From positions 1-64,000 of the forward strand of contig NZ_BALY01000002.1 of the NCBI RefSeq assembly GCF_000615445.1: a DNA stretch of 64,000 nt, given 5' to 3'. Within the stretch, counting starts at the first letter, position 1, and every line of letters starts with the position of its first letter. Position numbers and translations under genes: made by a program. The notes under the pieces were generated by a model. The model was not told where the DNA came from and did no database searches. It saw only the letters and a list, made by a program, of their open reading frames with translations. Below are positions 42,177 to 51,786 of the stretch, piece by piece. The stretch is from Lactobacillus hamsteri DSM 5661 = JCM 6256 (GTDB taxonomy: Bacteria > Bacillota > Bacilli > Lactobacillales > Lactobacillaceae).

Positions 42177-42199
42177 AAACCGGCTAAAGCCGGTTTTTC
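42177..42199 (+). terminator. Terminator-like hairpin between mreB and mreC
   Basis: AACCGGCT-AA-AGCCGGTT followed by TTTTC: an 8-bp stem with a strong GC core. It may attenuate mreCD relative to mreB; only 18 bases separate it from mreC, and I see no separate promoter there. Confidence 0.75.
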
Positions 42200-42216
42200 T
42201 ATAGGATAAATTTCGT

Positions 42217-43068
42217 ATGAAGAAATTTCTACAAAATAAAAAATTATTAACTACATTTATTGTTATATTTCTTATTTTAGTAATACTAGGTGGCAGTGTT
42301 AATTTACGAAACAAGCGTAATACGCCATTATTAGTTCAAAGTTTTGGCAATGATGTTGTTGCTGTGGGTTCAAGAATCGTTGATATTCCAGTAGGTTGGA
42401 TTTCTGGCGGTTTAAATAATGTTAATGATATTTTAAATACCCAAACTGAAAATAACCATTTAAAAAGTCAGGTAACAAATTTAGGACAAACTAAGGCAAG
42501 AAATCAGGCTCTTGAAGCTGAAAATAAACAATTGCGATCAGCATTAAAATTAAAGGACACTCTAACAGGGTATGATCTAATTAATGCATCAGTTATTTCT
42601 AGATCATCAGATACTTGGTCAGATTTATTAGTAATTAATAAAGGCTCTTCAGCGGGAGTTCAAAAGAATCAAGCTGTTATGTGTGGTGGAGGAGTTATTG
42701 GCCGTATTATTGAGGTGAATGCTGCTTCATCTAAGGTTGAATTGATTACTACGACTGATAAATCAGCCAATAGATTCGCAGTTCAAGCAACAGCTTCAAA
42801 TGGTAAAAGTGTTCACGGAATTATTACTGTAAATTCTGATAATAATTTAGCATTTACGCAAGTTGTTGATAGTAGAAAATTAAAACAAGGTACTAAAGTA
42901 TATACAAGCGGAATGGGCGGTAATTCACCAAAAGGATTATTAGTGGGAACAGTTTCTAAAACTACCCGTGATTCCTTTGGTTTATCAGATTTAATTAAAA
43001 TAAATCCTGCCGGAGAAATTAATGATCCGTCTGTTGTCACTGTCATTAAGAGAAAGGTGGCAAATTAA
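42217..43068 (+). CDS. mreC: Rod-shape-determining protein MreC
   Basis: Bitopic elongasome protein of 283 residues: an N-terminal helix (about 9-26), a coiled-coil stretch (60-105) and a beta-rich extracellular domain containing GSSAGVQKNQAVMCGGGVIGRI. Overlaps mreD by one base. Confidence 0.94.
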   Translation: MKKFLQNKKLLTTFIVIFLILVILGGSVNLRNKRNTPLLVQSFGNDVVAVGSRIVDIPVGWISGGLNNVNDILNTQTENNHLKSQVTNLGQTKARNQALEAENKQLRSALKLKDTLTGYDLINASVISRSSDTWSDLLVINKGSSAGVQKNQAVMCGGGVIGRIIEVNAASSKVELITTTDKSANRFAVQATASNGKSVHGIITVNSDNNLAFTQVVDSRKLKQGTKVYTSGMGGNSPKGLLVGTVSKTTRDSFGLSDLIKINPAGEINDPSVVTVIKRKVAN

Positions 43069-43604
43069 TGCGCGTTTTTCGCAAATGGGTACTTGCCATA
43101 GCATTATTTGTAGCCTTAATTCTTGATGGTACATTGGCATTTTATTTGCATCAGTTTATGAATATAGGAGCATACGGTGCATCAACTTGGATTTTGCCTA
43201 TAGGTATTATGTTAATAGGTTTATTTGATGATACTAATCCTAATGAAATTTGGCTTGCGCTTGGTGCAGGAATAGTAGCTGATATTTCTACTTTAGGAAT
43301 TATCGGTGTTTATACTGTGTTCTTTCCAGTGTCCTGTTGGGCATGTCAAAGGGTAGCAAGGTTTCTGCCAGAAATATTTTGGTCAAGGTTAATTGTTGTA
43401 ATTATTGGCGTGACTATATTAGATATTTATTCGTGGGCTATTCTGACTATGGTCGGCATTATTTCCGTCTCGATTAAGATAATGTTAATTAGTCTTGCGG
43501 TAAATGCATGTTGGACAATTATTTTCTTTTCGATTACTTATTGGATATGGGGTAATTTGGCAGAAAACTATCCATTTTTGATTGATTTAAGAGCTTATAG
43601 ATAA
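43068..43604 (+). CDS. mreD: Rod-shape-determining protein MreD
   Basis: A 178-residue integral membrane protein with about five helices, positioned as the last mre gene and coupled to mreC (TAATG). Sequence identity in this family is low; the call rests on hydropathy, size and position. Includes the typical FDDTNPNEIWLALGAGIVADI segment. Confidence 0.9.
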   Translation: MRVFRKWVLAIALFVALILDGTLAFYLHQFMNIGAYGASTWILPIGIMLIGLFDDTNPNEIWLALGAGIVADISTLGIIGVYTVFFPVSCWACQRVARFLPEIFWSRLIVVIIGVTILDIYSWAILTMVGIISVSIKIMLISLAVNACWTIIFFSITYWIWGNLAENYPFLIDLRAYR

Positions 43605-43643
43605 AAAAGAAAGCTTTAGGAAATTCCTAAAGCTTTTCTTTTT
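43603..43643. terminator. Bidirectional terminator between mreD and the DUF4044 gene
   Basis: AAGCTTTAGG and CCTAAAGCTT form a perfect 10-bp stem, flanked by A and T runs, so it can serve both converging units. Confidence 0.9.
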
Positions 43644-43651
43644 TATTTGTT

Positions 43652-43786
43652 TTAGAACCAGCCAGCAGCAGCCATTGATTGAACAGCTCCAGCTACAACA
43701 GCGGCTAAAGTTATAACGGCCATTAACCAAGCCATAACAATAGTTAATTTTTGAAAACCTGATTTTTTCTTTCTTTTACGTGCCAT
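43652..43786 (-). CDS. Small DUF4044-type membrane protein
   Basis: 44 codons from ATG 43786 with GGAGG 7 bases upstream (minus strand). A very basic start (MARKRKKKSGFQKL) is followed by one hydrophobic helix (IVMAWLMAVITLAAVVAGAV) and a short Ala/Trp tail. This matches the DUF4044 pattern of short Lactobacillales proteins encoded near mre/mraZ. Function unknown. Confidence 0.75.
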   Translation of the reverse strand: MARKRKKKSGFQKLTIVMAWLMAVITLAAVVAGAVQSMAAAGWF

Positions 43787-43878
43787 GGGATACCTCCTAC
43801 TGAATAAATATTTTATTCTTATTAATAGTTTTTTTCAATTGAAGAAAAGGGTAGAATAAAAAAGTAGGAGGAACAACA

Positions 43879-44208
43879 ATGCTTTTTATTTTTTTGCTTC
43901 CCGTTATTGGTTTGATTTTAGATTTAATGATTAATAAATTCTTTCCTAAGGCAGTATTTCATGGATATGATGTGTTGCCATTCTTCTTTTTGCCCGTGTG
44001 CAATATGATAACAGATCGTCAAGATAATCCTTCTTTTTTACCATATGGATTACTGTTTTTCTTTATTTTGGTAATAATTATTACTGTTGAATCTGCTGTA
44101 CGAAATAAAAATATCTCTTTGGGTAAAACAATTCATAAAATTTGGAAATATTTAGCTGTTTGTTCAATGATGTGGTATGTAGGTTTAGTTTGTTTAATGA
44201 TTGCGTGA
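43879..44208 (+). CDS. DUF3397 membrane protein
   Basis: 109 residues, four hydrophobic helices, consistent with the DUF3397 family that is usually encoded directly before mraZ in lactobacilli. Good AGGAGG site 8 bases upstream. A terminator separates it from mraZ. Role unknown. Confidence 0.75.
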   Translation: MLFIFLLPVIGLILDLMINKFFPKAVFHGYDVLPFFFLPVCNMITDRQDNPSFLPYGLLFFFILVIIITVESAVRNKNISLGKTIHKIWKYLAVCSMMWYVGLVCLMIA

Positions 44209-44230
44209 AAGCTCATTTTCAGAACGTATG

Positions 44231-44266
44231 ATCCTTTTGGCCGTAAGGCTGAGAGGATTTTTTATT
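44231..44266 (+). terminator. Terminator of the DUF3397 gene
   Basis: ATCCTTTTGGCC and GGCTGAGAGGAT pair over 12 bp with several G-U pairs around GTAA, then TTTTTTATTTTTT. Confidence 0.8.
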
Positions 44267-44320
44267 TTTTACTGTTGAAAATACTAAAAATTAATAAAAA
44301 AATGTTTTTTTTCTTCCATG

Positions 44321-44350
44321 TTGTGGTAGGAAGTGGTGAATTGTGGTAAA
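44321..44350 (+). promoter_or_regulatory. Triple GTGGTR repeat before mraZ, probable MraZ operator
   Basis: Three direct repeats (TTGTGGTAGG, AAGTGGTGAA, TTGTGGTAAA) with GTGGTA/G cores at 44323, 44333 and 44343, spaced exactly 10 bp, that is one helical turn. MraZ proteins of other bacteria bind G-rich repeats before their own gene; position and phasing suggest autoregulation of the division cluster. Only 26 bases separate it from mraZ, so it probably overlaps the promoter (TGGTAAATT at 44344-44352 may be an extended -10). Confidence 0.75.
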
Positions 44351-44375
44351 TTATTCAATGGAAGGGGGCTAGACC

Positions 44376-44807
44376 ATGTTCATGGGTGAATATCACCACA
44401 ATTTGGACAGTAAAGGTCGCTTGATTATACCGGCTAAGCTGAGAAATCAGATTGGTGAAAAAATGGTATTCACTAGAGGAATGGAAGGCTGCATTTTCGG
44501 TTACACAATGGAAACGTGGCACGAAATTGAGGCCAAGTTAGCGAAACTTCCGTTGACTAAGAGAAACGTGCGTAGTTTTATGCGCTTGTTTTACTCTGGT
44601 GCGATGGAAAGCGAGTTCGACAAGCAAGGGCGTGTTAATCTGACCACGACATTAAAAAAGCATGCCGAGCTTACAAAAGAATGTGTTATCGTAGGTGTTT
44701 CTAACCGAATTGAAATTTGGTCACAAGAACGTTGGGATAACTTCACTAATGAAGCTAACCAAAGCTATGATGATATCGCAGAGAATTTGGACGACATTGA
44801 ACTATAA
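44376..44807 (+). CDS. mraZ: Transcriptional regulator MraZ
   Basis: AbrB-like DNA-binding protein with two SpoVT/AbrB-type repeats (MGEYHHNLDSKGRLIIPAKLR and MESEFDKQGRVNLTTTLK), 143 residues. Controls the dcw cluster it heads. Start ATG 44376 behind AAGGGGG. The upstream triple repeat is its likely target. Confidence 0.96.
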   Translation: MFMGEYHHNLDSKGRLIIPAKLRNQIGEKMVFTRGMEGCIFGYTMETWHEIEAKLAKLPLTKRNVRSFMRLFYSGAMESEFDKQGRVNLTTTLKKHAELTKECVIVGVSNRIEIWSQERWDNFTNEANQSYDDIAENLDDIEL

Positions 44808-44811
44808 AAAT

Positions 44812-45759
44812 ATGAAATTCAAACACACCAGTGTACTCTTACACGAAACTATAAATAATTTAGAACCTAAAAATGATGGTCTTTATGTAGATGCTACTTT
44901 TGGCGGTGGCGGACATGCTAAGTATTTGCTTAGTAAAATTGACTCAGGTACATTGATAGGTTTTGACCAAGATGAATATGCAATAAAGGCAGCGAAGTTA
45001 AACTTCGCTGATTTATTACGAGACGATAGCAATCCAAAGCTAAAACTGGTACATGACAACTTTAGCCATTTGGAAAGAGATCTGGTTGAGCTGGGCTATA
45101 CAGATGGTATAGATGGAATATATTACGACTTGGGTGTTTCGTCTCCTCAATTTGATCAAGCGGATCGTGGCTTTTCTTATCGCTACAATGCACGACTTGA
45201 TATGAGAATGGATCAAAGTCAAGATCTTGATGCTTATGAATTAGTTAATACTAGCAGTCAAAAAGAACTTGCAAATATTTTGTATAAATATGGCGATGAA
45301 AAGTTTTCTCGTCAGATTGCTCGCAGAATTGTTGAAAGACGTAGGGAAAAACCGATTGAAACTACATTTGAATTAGTTGATATTATAAAAGATGCAATCC
45401 CTGCTTATGCACGAAGGACTGGTGGACATCCTGCAAAGAAGAGCTTTCAAGCTTTGCGGGTTGCCGTTAATCATGAACTTGATGTTCTTCAAGCATCTCT
45501 TGAAGAAGCAATCAAAGTGCTTCGACCGGGTGGCCGAATTAGTGTGATTACGTTCCAGTCAGATGAAGACAAAATCGTTAAAAAGATTTTTAAAAAATAT
45601 TCTGAAGTAGAAGTTCCTAGAGGAATGCCAATGATTCCAGAAGGATTAAAACCTACGCTTAGATTGGTAAATCGTAAGCCAATTACGGCTTCTGCTTCAG
45701 AGCTGGAAAACAACAACCGCTCACACAGTGCAAAATTAAGGGTTGCAGAGAAGATTTAA
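44812..45759 (+). CDS. rsmH: 16S rRNA m4C1402 methyltransferase RsmH
   Basis: SAM-dependent N4-methyltransferase of 315 residues (motif VDATFGGGGHAKYLL near residue 23, later GIYYDLGVSSPQFD and SFQALRVAVNHEL). ATG 44812 (MKFKHTSVLLHETI) is the family start; longer in-frame versions would overlap mraZ. It begins 4 bases after the mraZ stop. Confidence 0.96.
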   Translation: MKFKHTSVLLHETINNLEPKNDGLYVDATFGGGGHAKYLLSKIDSGTLIGFDQDEYAIKAAKLNFADLLRDDSNPKLKLVHDNFSHLERDLVELGYTDGIDGIYYDLGVSSPQFDQADRGFSYRYNARLDMRMDQSQDLDAYELVNTSSQKELANILYKYGDEKFSRQIARRIVERRREKPIETTFELVDIIKDAIPAYARRTGGHPAKKSFQALRVAVNHELDVLQASLEEAIKVLRPGGRISVITFQSDEDKIVKKIFKKYSEVEVPRGMPMIPEGLKPTLRLVNRKPITASASELENNNRSHSAKLRVAEKI

Positions 45760-45772
45760 AGAGGAAAATGGT

Positions 45773-46135
45773 ATGGCTGATAGTTCTGCAAGAAGAATAG
45801 AATTTGAACCCAACAAACAAGTTGAAGTTGGAAGAAAGCGGCGAATTGCGCCCAATCCACGTCAAGTCCGTTGGACCGGATTAGAAAGAACTTTAGTTAT
45901 TCTTGGAAGTATTATTACTCTTGGTATGATGACTTTCTTGGTTTCTTCTAGTATTTCTGCAACATCAGCACAACATCAGCTTTCAAACGTTCAACAAGAA
46001 ATTACTAAGATAGAAAACAGCAATATCGATTTGCGTCAACAAATCGGTGAGCTTTCTTCTAGTGCTCGTTTGAATAAAATTGCTCGTGCTAAAGGTCTAA
46101 CGTTAATTGAAAAAAACATTAGGACAATTCGCTAA
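45773..46135 (+). CDS. ftsL: Cell division protein FtsL
   Basis: A 120-residue bitopic protein: a basic cytoplasmic tail, one helix (about 44-63) and an extracellular leucine-zipper-like coiled coil. ATG 45773 is preferred over the upstream in-frame start at 45743 because GAGGAAAATGGT is the ribosome region. FtsL is poorly conserved; assignment relies on position between rsmH and the division PBP. One-base overlap with the PBP gene. Confidence 0.9.
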   Translation: MADSSARRIEFEPNKQVEVGRKRRIAPNPRQVRWTGLERTLVILGSIITLGMMTFLVSSSISATSAQHQLSNVQQEITKIENSNIDLRQQIGELSSSARLNKIARAKGLTLIEKNIRTIR

Positions 46136-48303
46136 TGAAAAAGAAAAATAGCAATTTAAAATTACAAAAATCCAAAGCCCACGGCTACCGCTTTACGGTG
46201 GGGAGATTTCTCCAGCTAGCCGTGGCTTTGGTTTTTCTTGTATTTATGGGTAGATTTTTATATATAGGGATTTCAAAAACAGTTGCTGGTCAAGATTTAT
46301 CTAAAAGAACTGAGCAATTGTATCATCGAAATCAAGTTTTAAAAGCAACTCGTGGCAGTATTTATGATCGAAATGGCTTAGCCATTGCAGAAGATTCGCA
46401 TTTATATACTGTTTATGCAATTCTTGATAAATCATCTATAAATTATAAAAACAAGCCGGAGTATGTAGTAAATAAGGATAAAACGGCCAGAGATCTTGCA
46501 AAGGTCTTGCCTTTATCTGAAGAGAAAATTTTAAAATATTTATCCCCAAAGCAGAAAGTATTCCAAGTTCAATTTGGCAGCGCTGGTAGTGGATTAACTA
46601 AAGATCAAAAAAATAAGATTGATGCCATGAAGTTGCCAGGGATTAAATTTATTGAAACACCGTCAAGACTTTATCCTAATGGAGTGTTTGCTTCTCATAC
46701 TGTAGGATTAGCACAACCGATATACAATAAAAAGACAGGTTCTCCAAATTTAGTAGGAACAATGGGATTGGAAGCATGGTTTAATGATACTTTGTCTGGA
46801 AAAGACGGATATCGTATTTCTGCAGTCGATGCATCGGAAAACCAGCTTCCAAATAAATCTCAAACTTATAAACCGGTTGAAAACGGCAACAACCTTTATT
46901 TAACTTTAGATTCGCAACTGCAAAGCTTTTTAGAAGAGCGATTAACGGATGTTCAAGAAAAATATGATCCTGTTAGTTTAACGGCTGTCGTTGAAGATAT
47001 GAAAACTGGTAAAATTTTAGCTGCTTCTCAACGGCCTACTTTTAATCCGCAAACTAAAAAAGGCTTAACAAAATCATATCGTGACATTTTAGTTCAGGAT
47101 ACATATGAACCTGGGTCAGTCTTTAAGATATTAACTCTTGCTGCGGCTATTAATAGTGGCAGTTACAATCCGAATGCCTACTATAACTCTGGAGCAGTAA
47201 CTGTAGGAGGAGCTACCATTCATGACTGGCAAACCTCTGGCTGGGGAAGCATTCCATTTTCACAAGCGTTTCCACGTTCAAGTAATACTGGATTTGTTCA
47301 TATTGAACAACAGATGGGCTCGAAAACTTGGCATAAATATTTAAATCGCTTTAGAATTGGTAAGAAAACGGACGTAACTTTGCCTGGAGAACAACCTGGT
47401 CTCATTTCCTTTAAGACATCAACAGATCAAGCAGTTACTAGTTTTGGTCAAGGCGTAAATGTCAATGTAATGCAGATGATGCAAGCATTTAGTTCTTTAG
47501 GTAATAATGGCCAGATGGTTAAACCACAATTTGTTGATAAGATTACTAATTCTGATGATAAAGTTGTGAAAGGCTATCAAGTTAAGAAAGTTGGAAAGCC
47601 TGTTTATAATAAAAAGACTCGTAAACTTTTAGTTGAAAATATGAAGCGAGTTTTAAATAAGCAAGTCGGAACAGGTTATTCTTATCATATGAATGGAAAA
47701 AGCATAGCTGTTAAAACAGGTACGGCCCAAATAGCCAATCCAAAAGGTGGAGGCTATTTGAAAGGCGATAGCAACTATATTTTCTCAGTAGTTGGAATTA
47801 CCCCAACTAATAATCCTCGATATTGTTTGTACTTAACAATGAAACAACCTCGTCGAATGACAATTCCGGCAGAAAAAATTCTTAGTTCTATCTTTAAGCC
47901 GGTTATGAATAGAATAATTATCATGTCAAAGAATGATCGTGCTTCTTCTACTAATATTGTTAAAGTACCTAACCTTAAGAATTCTAGTTTGTCCAAGGCA
48001 AAGAATAAGGCTAAAGGATTAGGTCTTAACTTCTATAGATTAGGTACAGGAAGTAAGGTTATTGAACAGGGAATTAAAGCCGGAGAGAAGATAGAATCTG
48101 GAGACAGAATCTTTGTTTTGACTTCTGGTCAAATTAAATGCCCTGATATGACAGGTTGGACCATTGAGGATTTGCATCAATTTGCTAGTTTGTCAGGAGC
48201 TCAAATTAATATTGTGGGTAATGGCACAGTTAAAAAGCAGGATGTAAAACCTGGTACTATTATTAAAGCGGGTAAAAAAATAAAAATTAGTTTAAAGGAG
48301 TAA
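46135..48303 (+). CDS. pbpB: Division transpeptidase, PBP2x type (FtsI)
   Basis: Septal class B penicillin-binding protein, 722 residues: an N-terminal membrane anchor (about 27-46), a pedestal domain and the transpeptidase with SVFK ([10 protein letters not shown], near residue 330), SSN ([11 protein letters not shown]) and KTGTAQ. The C-terminus carries two PASTA repeats (from about residue 600: [12 protein letters not shown]..., then [14 protein letters not shown]), the PBP2x pattern. The gene directly precedes mraY. Confidence 0.96.
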   Translation: MKKKNSNLKLQKSKAHGYRFTVGRFLQLAVALVFLVFMGRFLYIGISKTVAGQDLSKRTEQLYHRNQVLKATRGSIYDRNGLAIAEDSHLYTVYAILDKSSINYKNKPEYVVNKDKTARDLAKVLPLSEEKILKYLSPKQKVFQVQFGSAGSGLTKDQKNKIDAMKLPGIKFIETPSRLYPNGVFASHTVGLAQPIYNKKTGSPNLVGTMGLEAWFNDTLSGKDGYRISAVDASENQLPNKSQTYKPVENGNNLYLTLDSQLQSFLEERLTDVQEKYDPVSLTAVVEDMKTGKILAASQRPTFNPQTKKGLTKSYRDILVQDTYEPGSVFKILTLAAAINSGSYNPNAYYNSGAVTVGGATIHDWQTSGWGSIPFSQAFPRSSNTGFVHIEQQMGSKTWHKYLNRFRIGKKTDVTLPGEQPGLISFKTSTDQAVTSFGQGVNVNVMQMMQAFSSLGNNGQMVKPQFVDKITNSDDKVVKGYQVKKVGKPVYNKKTRKLLVENMKRVLNKQVGTGYSYHMNGKSIAVKTGTAQIANPKGGGYLKGDSNYIFSVVGITPTNNPRYCLYLTMKQPRRMTIPAEKILSSIFKPVMNRIIIMSKNDRASSTNIVKVPNLKNSSLSKAKNKAKGLGLNFYRLGTGSKVIEQGIKAGEKIESGDRIFVLTSGQIKCPDMTGWTIEDLHQFASLSGAQINIVGNGTVKKQDVKPGTIIKAGKKIKISLKE

Positions 48304-48307
48304 TGAC

Positions 48308-49267
48308 ATGCTTATAAGCATTATTGCATTAGTTAGTTCGTTGGTGTTAACAGCGATATTTATACCGTGGTTAATTATTTTTATGAGATCTCATCATGAA
48401 GGACAAGAAATTCGTGACGAAGGACCTAAATGGCATCAGAAAAAATCTGGAACGCCAACAATGGGCGGAACAATTTTTGTTTTGGCCGCTGTAATTTCCA
48501 CGCTATGGGTTTCTATTTGGCAGGGACAATTAAATAAAACTATCTGGATTTTGATTATTTCATTATTAGGATATGGAATTATCGGCTTTTTAGATGACGG
48601 AATTAAATTGTACTTTAAACGTAATTTAGGATTACGTGCATGGCAAAAATTACTATTACAAATTATTATTGCAGCCCTTATTGTTTGGATTGCAGCTACA
48701 GATCACTTCCAATTTGGCTTATATATTCCATTTGCTGGAATTGTTAATAGTGCAATATTATTTATTATATTCATTATTTTCTGGTTAGTTGGCTTTTCAA
48801 ATGCAGTTAACCTTTCAGATGGACTTGATGGCTTAGCAACAGGTTTATCAATTGTTGCTTATGGAACATATGCATATATTGCATTTAAGCAAAAGAATTT
48901 AAGTATTTTAATCTTTTGTATGAGTGTGATCGGTGGATTGATTGCATTCTTAATTTATAACCATAAGCCTGCTAAAATATTTATGGGGGATGCAGGATCA
49001 TTAGCATTAGGTGGTGGTCTTGCCGTAGTAAGTATTTTCTTAAACAGACCATGGTCCTTGCTTTTAGTTGGTATTGTCTTTGTTTGTGAAACTGCAAGTG
49101 TAATTTTACAAGTGATTTCATTCCAAACTACTGGTAAGAGAATTTTTAAGATGACTCCTATTCACCACCATTTTGAAATGTTAGGTTGGTCTGAATGGAA
49201 AGTTGATATTGTATTTTGGATCGTTGGTTTGATTGGAAGTATTATATATTTAGTAATTTGGGGTTAA
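48308..49267 (+). CDS. mraY: Phospho-MurNAc-pentapeptide translocase MraY
   Basis: Makes lipid I on the inner membrane face. The 319-residue protein has about ten helices; catalytic signatures are [40 protein letters not shown] and the HHHFE cluster [11 protein letters not shown]. Four-base gap after the PBP gene. Confidence 0.97.
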   Translation: MLISIIALVSSLVLTAIFIPWLIIFMRSHHEGQEIRDEGPKWHQKKSGTPTMGGTIFVLAAVISTLWVSIWQGQLNKTIWILIISLLGYGIIGFLDDGIKLYFKRNLGLRAWQKLLLQIIIAALIVWIAATDHFQFGLYIPFAGIVNSAILFIIFIIFWLVGFSNAVNLSDGLDGLATGLSIVAYGTYAYIAFKQKNLSILIFCMSVIGGLIAFLIYNHKPAKIFMGDAGSLALGGGLAVVSIFLNRPWSLLLVGIVFVCETASVILQVISFQTTGKRIFKMTPIHHHFEMLGWSEWKVDIVFWIVGLIGSIIYLVIWG

Positions 49268-49282
49268 AAAGAGTACAGAACA

Positions 49283-50662
49283 ATGAAAAAAATTGATACT
49301 TATAAAGATAAAAATGTATTAGTTTTGGGTCTTGGTAAAAGTGGTTTTGCAGTGAGTGAATTACTGCTTACGCTTGGTGCAAAGTTAACTTTGAACGATA
49401 AGGCTGATTTGGACAGTAATGAAAAGGCGAATGAATTAAAAGAAAAGGGTGTTCGTGTAATTGGCGGACATCATCCAATTGATTTACTTGAAAAAGAACA
49501 TTTTGATTATTTAGTTAAAAATCCAGGTATTCCATATGAAAATCCAATGGTTGCAAAGGCTAAAGAATTAAATATTCCAATTATTACTGAACCTGAAATT
49601 GCTTTAAGCTGTAGTGATGCACCATATGTTTGTGTTACTGGTTCAAACGGTAAGACAACTACAGTAATGCTTACACAACAAATCTTAGATCATCATCTTC
49701 AAAAATCTGGTCATCATGCTTATGCAGTTGGTAATATTGGTGTTCCAATTTCTGAAGTTGTACCTAAGGCAACTAAGGATGATATTTTAGTTGTTGAAAT
49801 TTCCAGTTTCCAATTATTAGGTGTAACTGATATCAATCCTAAAGTGGCTGCAATTGTTGATATTTACAACAATGTTCACCTTGATTATCACAAGACTTTT
49901 GAGAATTATATCAATGCAAAACTTAATGTGACTAGATTCCAAGATGAAAATGATTACTTTATTGCAAACTATGATCAAAAAGATATTTTAGCTAAGGAAA
50001 AGGCTCTTACTAAGGCTAAAATTCAAACATTTTCAGAGACTGATTCAACTGCCGATTACTTTATTGGCGATGAATATCTTGAAAGCAAAAACGAAAAAAT
50101 TATGAAGATTGATGATATTAAGCTTCCAGGTATTCATAATTTACAAAATAGTTTAGTTGCTATTGCTATTTCTAAGATAATGGGTGCAGAAAATGATGAT
50201 ATTCAAGCAGTTTTAAGTACTTTTGCAGGTGCTAAGCACCGTTTACAATATGTAATGACTCTAGATGATAGAAAGATTTACAACGATTCTAAGTCAACCA
50301 ATATTGAAGCAGCAACTGTCGCTATTCCATCATTTAAACAACCAGAAGTATTAATTGCTGGTGGGTTAGATCGTGGATTTACATTCGATGATTTAGTACC
50401 ATTATTTAAGAAACATGTTAAAGCAATTGTTTTATATGGTGAAAGTAAGTATCTTTTGGCTGATAGTGCGAGAAAAGCAGGTATTAAAGATATTGTAATT
50501 GAAAATACTTTGCAAGAAGCAGTTCCAAAGGCTTATGAATTAACCGAGCCTGGTGATGTATTGTTATTTTCACCAGCATGTGCTTCATGGGATCAATTTA
50601 GAACTTTTGAAGAACGTGGCGACTATTTTGTGAAATTTGTTAAGGAATTGAAGACTAAATAA
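49283..50662 (+). CDS. murD: UDP-MurNAc-L-Ala--D-Glu ligase MurD
   Basis: Cytoplasmic Mur ligase adding D-Glu. The 459 residues have an N-terminal Rossmann UDP-binding domain (VLVLGLGKSGFAVSELL), the ATP P-loop VTGSNGKTTTVML near residue 116 and the C-terminal domain with LFSPACASWDQF. Two bases before murG. Confidence 0.97.
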   Translation: MKKIDTYKDKNVLVLGLGKSGFAVSELLLTLGAKLTLNDKADLDSNEKANELKEKGVRVIGGHHPIDLLEKEHFDYLVKNPGIPYENPMVAKAKELNIPIITEPEIALSCSDAPYVCVTGSNGKTTTVMLTQQILDHHLQKSGHHAYAVGNIGVPISEVVPKATKDDILVVEISSFQLLGVTDINPKVAAIVDIYNNVHLDYHKTFENYINAKLNVTRFQDENDYFIANYDQKDILAKEKALTKAKIQTFSETDSTADYFIGDEYLESKNEKIMKIDDIKLPGIHNLQNSLVAIAISKIMGAENDDIQAVLSTFAGAKHRLQYVMTLDDRKIYNDSKSTNIEAATVAIPSFKQPEVLIAGGLDRGFTFDDLVPLFKKHVKAIVLYGESKYLLADSARKAGIKDIVIENTLQEAVPKAYELTEPGDVLLFSPACASWDQFRTFEERGDYFVKFVKELKTK

Positions 50663-50663
50663 A

Positions 50664-51770
50664 ATGAAAGTTATTTTTACAGGTGGCGGTACTGGTGGTC
50701 ATATTTATCCAATTATGGCTATTATTGAACGATTAAAGGAACGTGGCATCAGTACCAATGATGAAATTTTGTTTGTTGGTACGCAAAAAGGTTTGGAATC
50801 CAAAATTGTTCCGGCTGCAGGCGTTAATTTTGAAACTATTAAAATTCAAGGTTTTAATCGTAAACATCCTTTAAAGAACTTTGAAACAATTAATTTGTTC
50901 TTTAAGGCTACTAAGCGTGCTCGTGAAATTCTTGAAGATTTTAAACCAGATCTTGTTTTTGGAACGGGTGGTTACGTAAGTGGCGCAATGGTTTATGAAG
51001 CTTCTAGAATGCATATTCCAACTATGATTCATGAATCAAATTCTGTTGTAGGATTAGCTAATAAATTCTTGGGTCACTATGTTGATAAAATTTGTTACAC
51101 TTTTGATGATGCTGCTAAGCAATTTTCAGAAAAGAAAAAGTTGGTAAAGACGGGTAACCCTCGTTCTCAACAAGTCTTAGGTTTAAATATTGAACCACTT
51201 GATTTAAAAGAAAAGTTTGGCTTTAATCCAGAAATTCCAACTGTTCTTGTCTTTGGGGGTTCTCGTGGTGCTTTAGCTATTAACCGCGTGATGCTTAAAT
51301 CATTGATGGATTTAAAGAAAAAACCATATCAAATTATTTGGGCAACAGGAACATATTATTTCGAAGCAGTACAAAAGAAATTAGAAAACATTGATTTTGG
51401 TGAAAATATTAAGGTATTACCATATATTAAAAATATGCCTGCTCTTTTGCCAGAAATGACATGTGTTGTTTCAAGATCAGGAGCAACAAGTATTGCTGAA
51501 TTTACGGCTCTGGGTGTTCCAGCAATTTTAATTCCTAGTCCAAATGTTACGCATAATCATCAAATGAAAAATGCAATGGATTTGGAAAAGGCCGGTGCTG
51601 CATTGGTACTTCCAGAAGATGATTTAAATCCAAATAATTTTGTTTCTTCAATTGATCATATTTTATTAGATCAAAAATATGCTAATGAAATGAAGAAAGC
51701 ATCTAAAGCTTTAGGTGTTCCTGATGCCTCCGATCAAATTATTAAGGTTATGCAAGAAATAAGTAAGTAG
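50664..51770 (+). CDS. murG: Lipid II synthase MurG
   Basis: Membrane-associated GT-B glycosyltransferase adding GlcNAc to lipid I. The 368 residues show FTGGGTGGHIYPIMA at the start, HESNSVVGLANKFL near residue 123 and the donor site VVSRSGATSIAEFTALG. Tight spacing to both neighbours. Confidence 0.97.
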   Translation: MKVIFTGGGTGGHIYPIMAIIERLKERGISTNDEILFVGTQKGLESKIVPAAGVNFETIKIQGFNRKHPLKNFETINLFFKATKRAREILEDFKPDLVFGTGGYVSGAMVYEASRMHIPTMIHESNSVVGLANKFLGHYVDKICYTFDDAAKQFSEKKKLVKTGNPRSQQVLGLNIEPLDLKEKFGFNPEIPTVLVFGGSRGALAINRVMLKSLMDLKKKPYQIIWATGTYYFEAVQKKLENIDFGENIKVLPYIKNMPALLPEMTCVVSRSGATSIAEFTALGVPAILIPSPNVTHNHQMKNAMDLEKAGAALVLPEDDLNPNNFVSSIDHILLDQKYANEMKKASKALGVPDASDQIIKVMQEISK

Positions 51771-51786
51771 AAAGTAGGTGAGGCAG

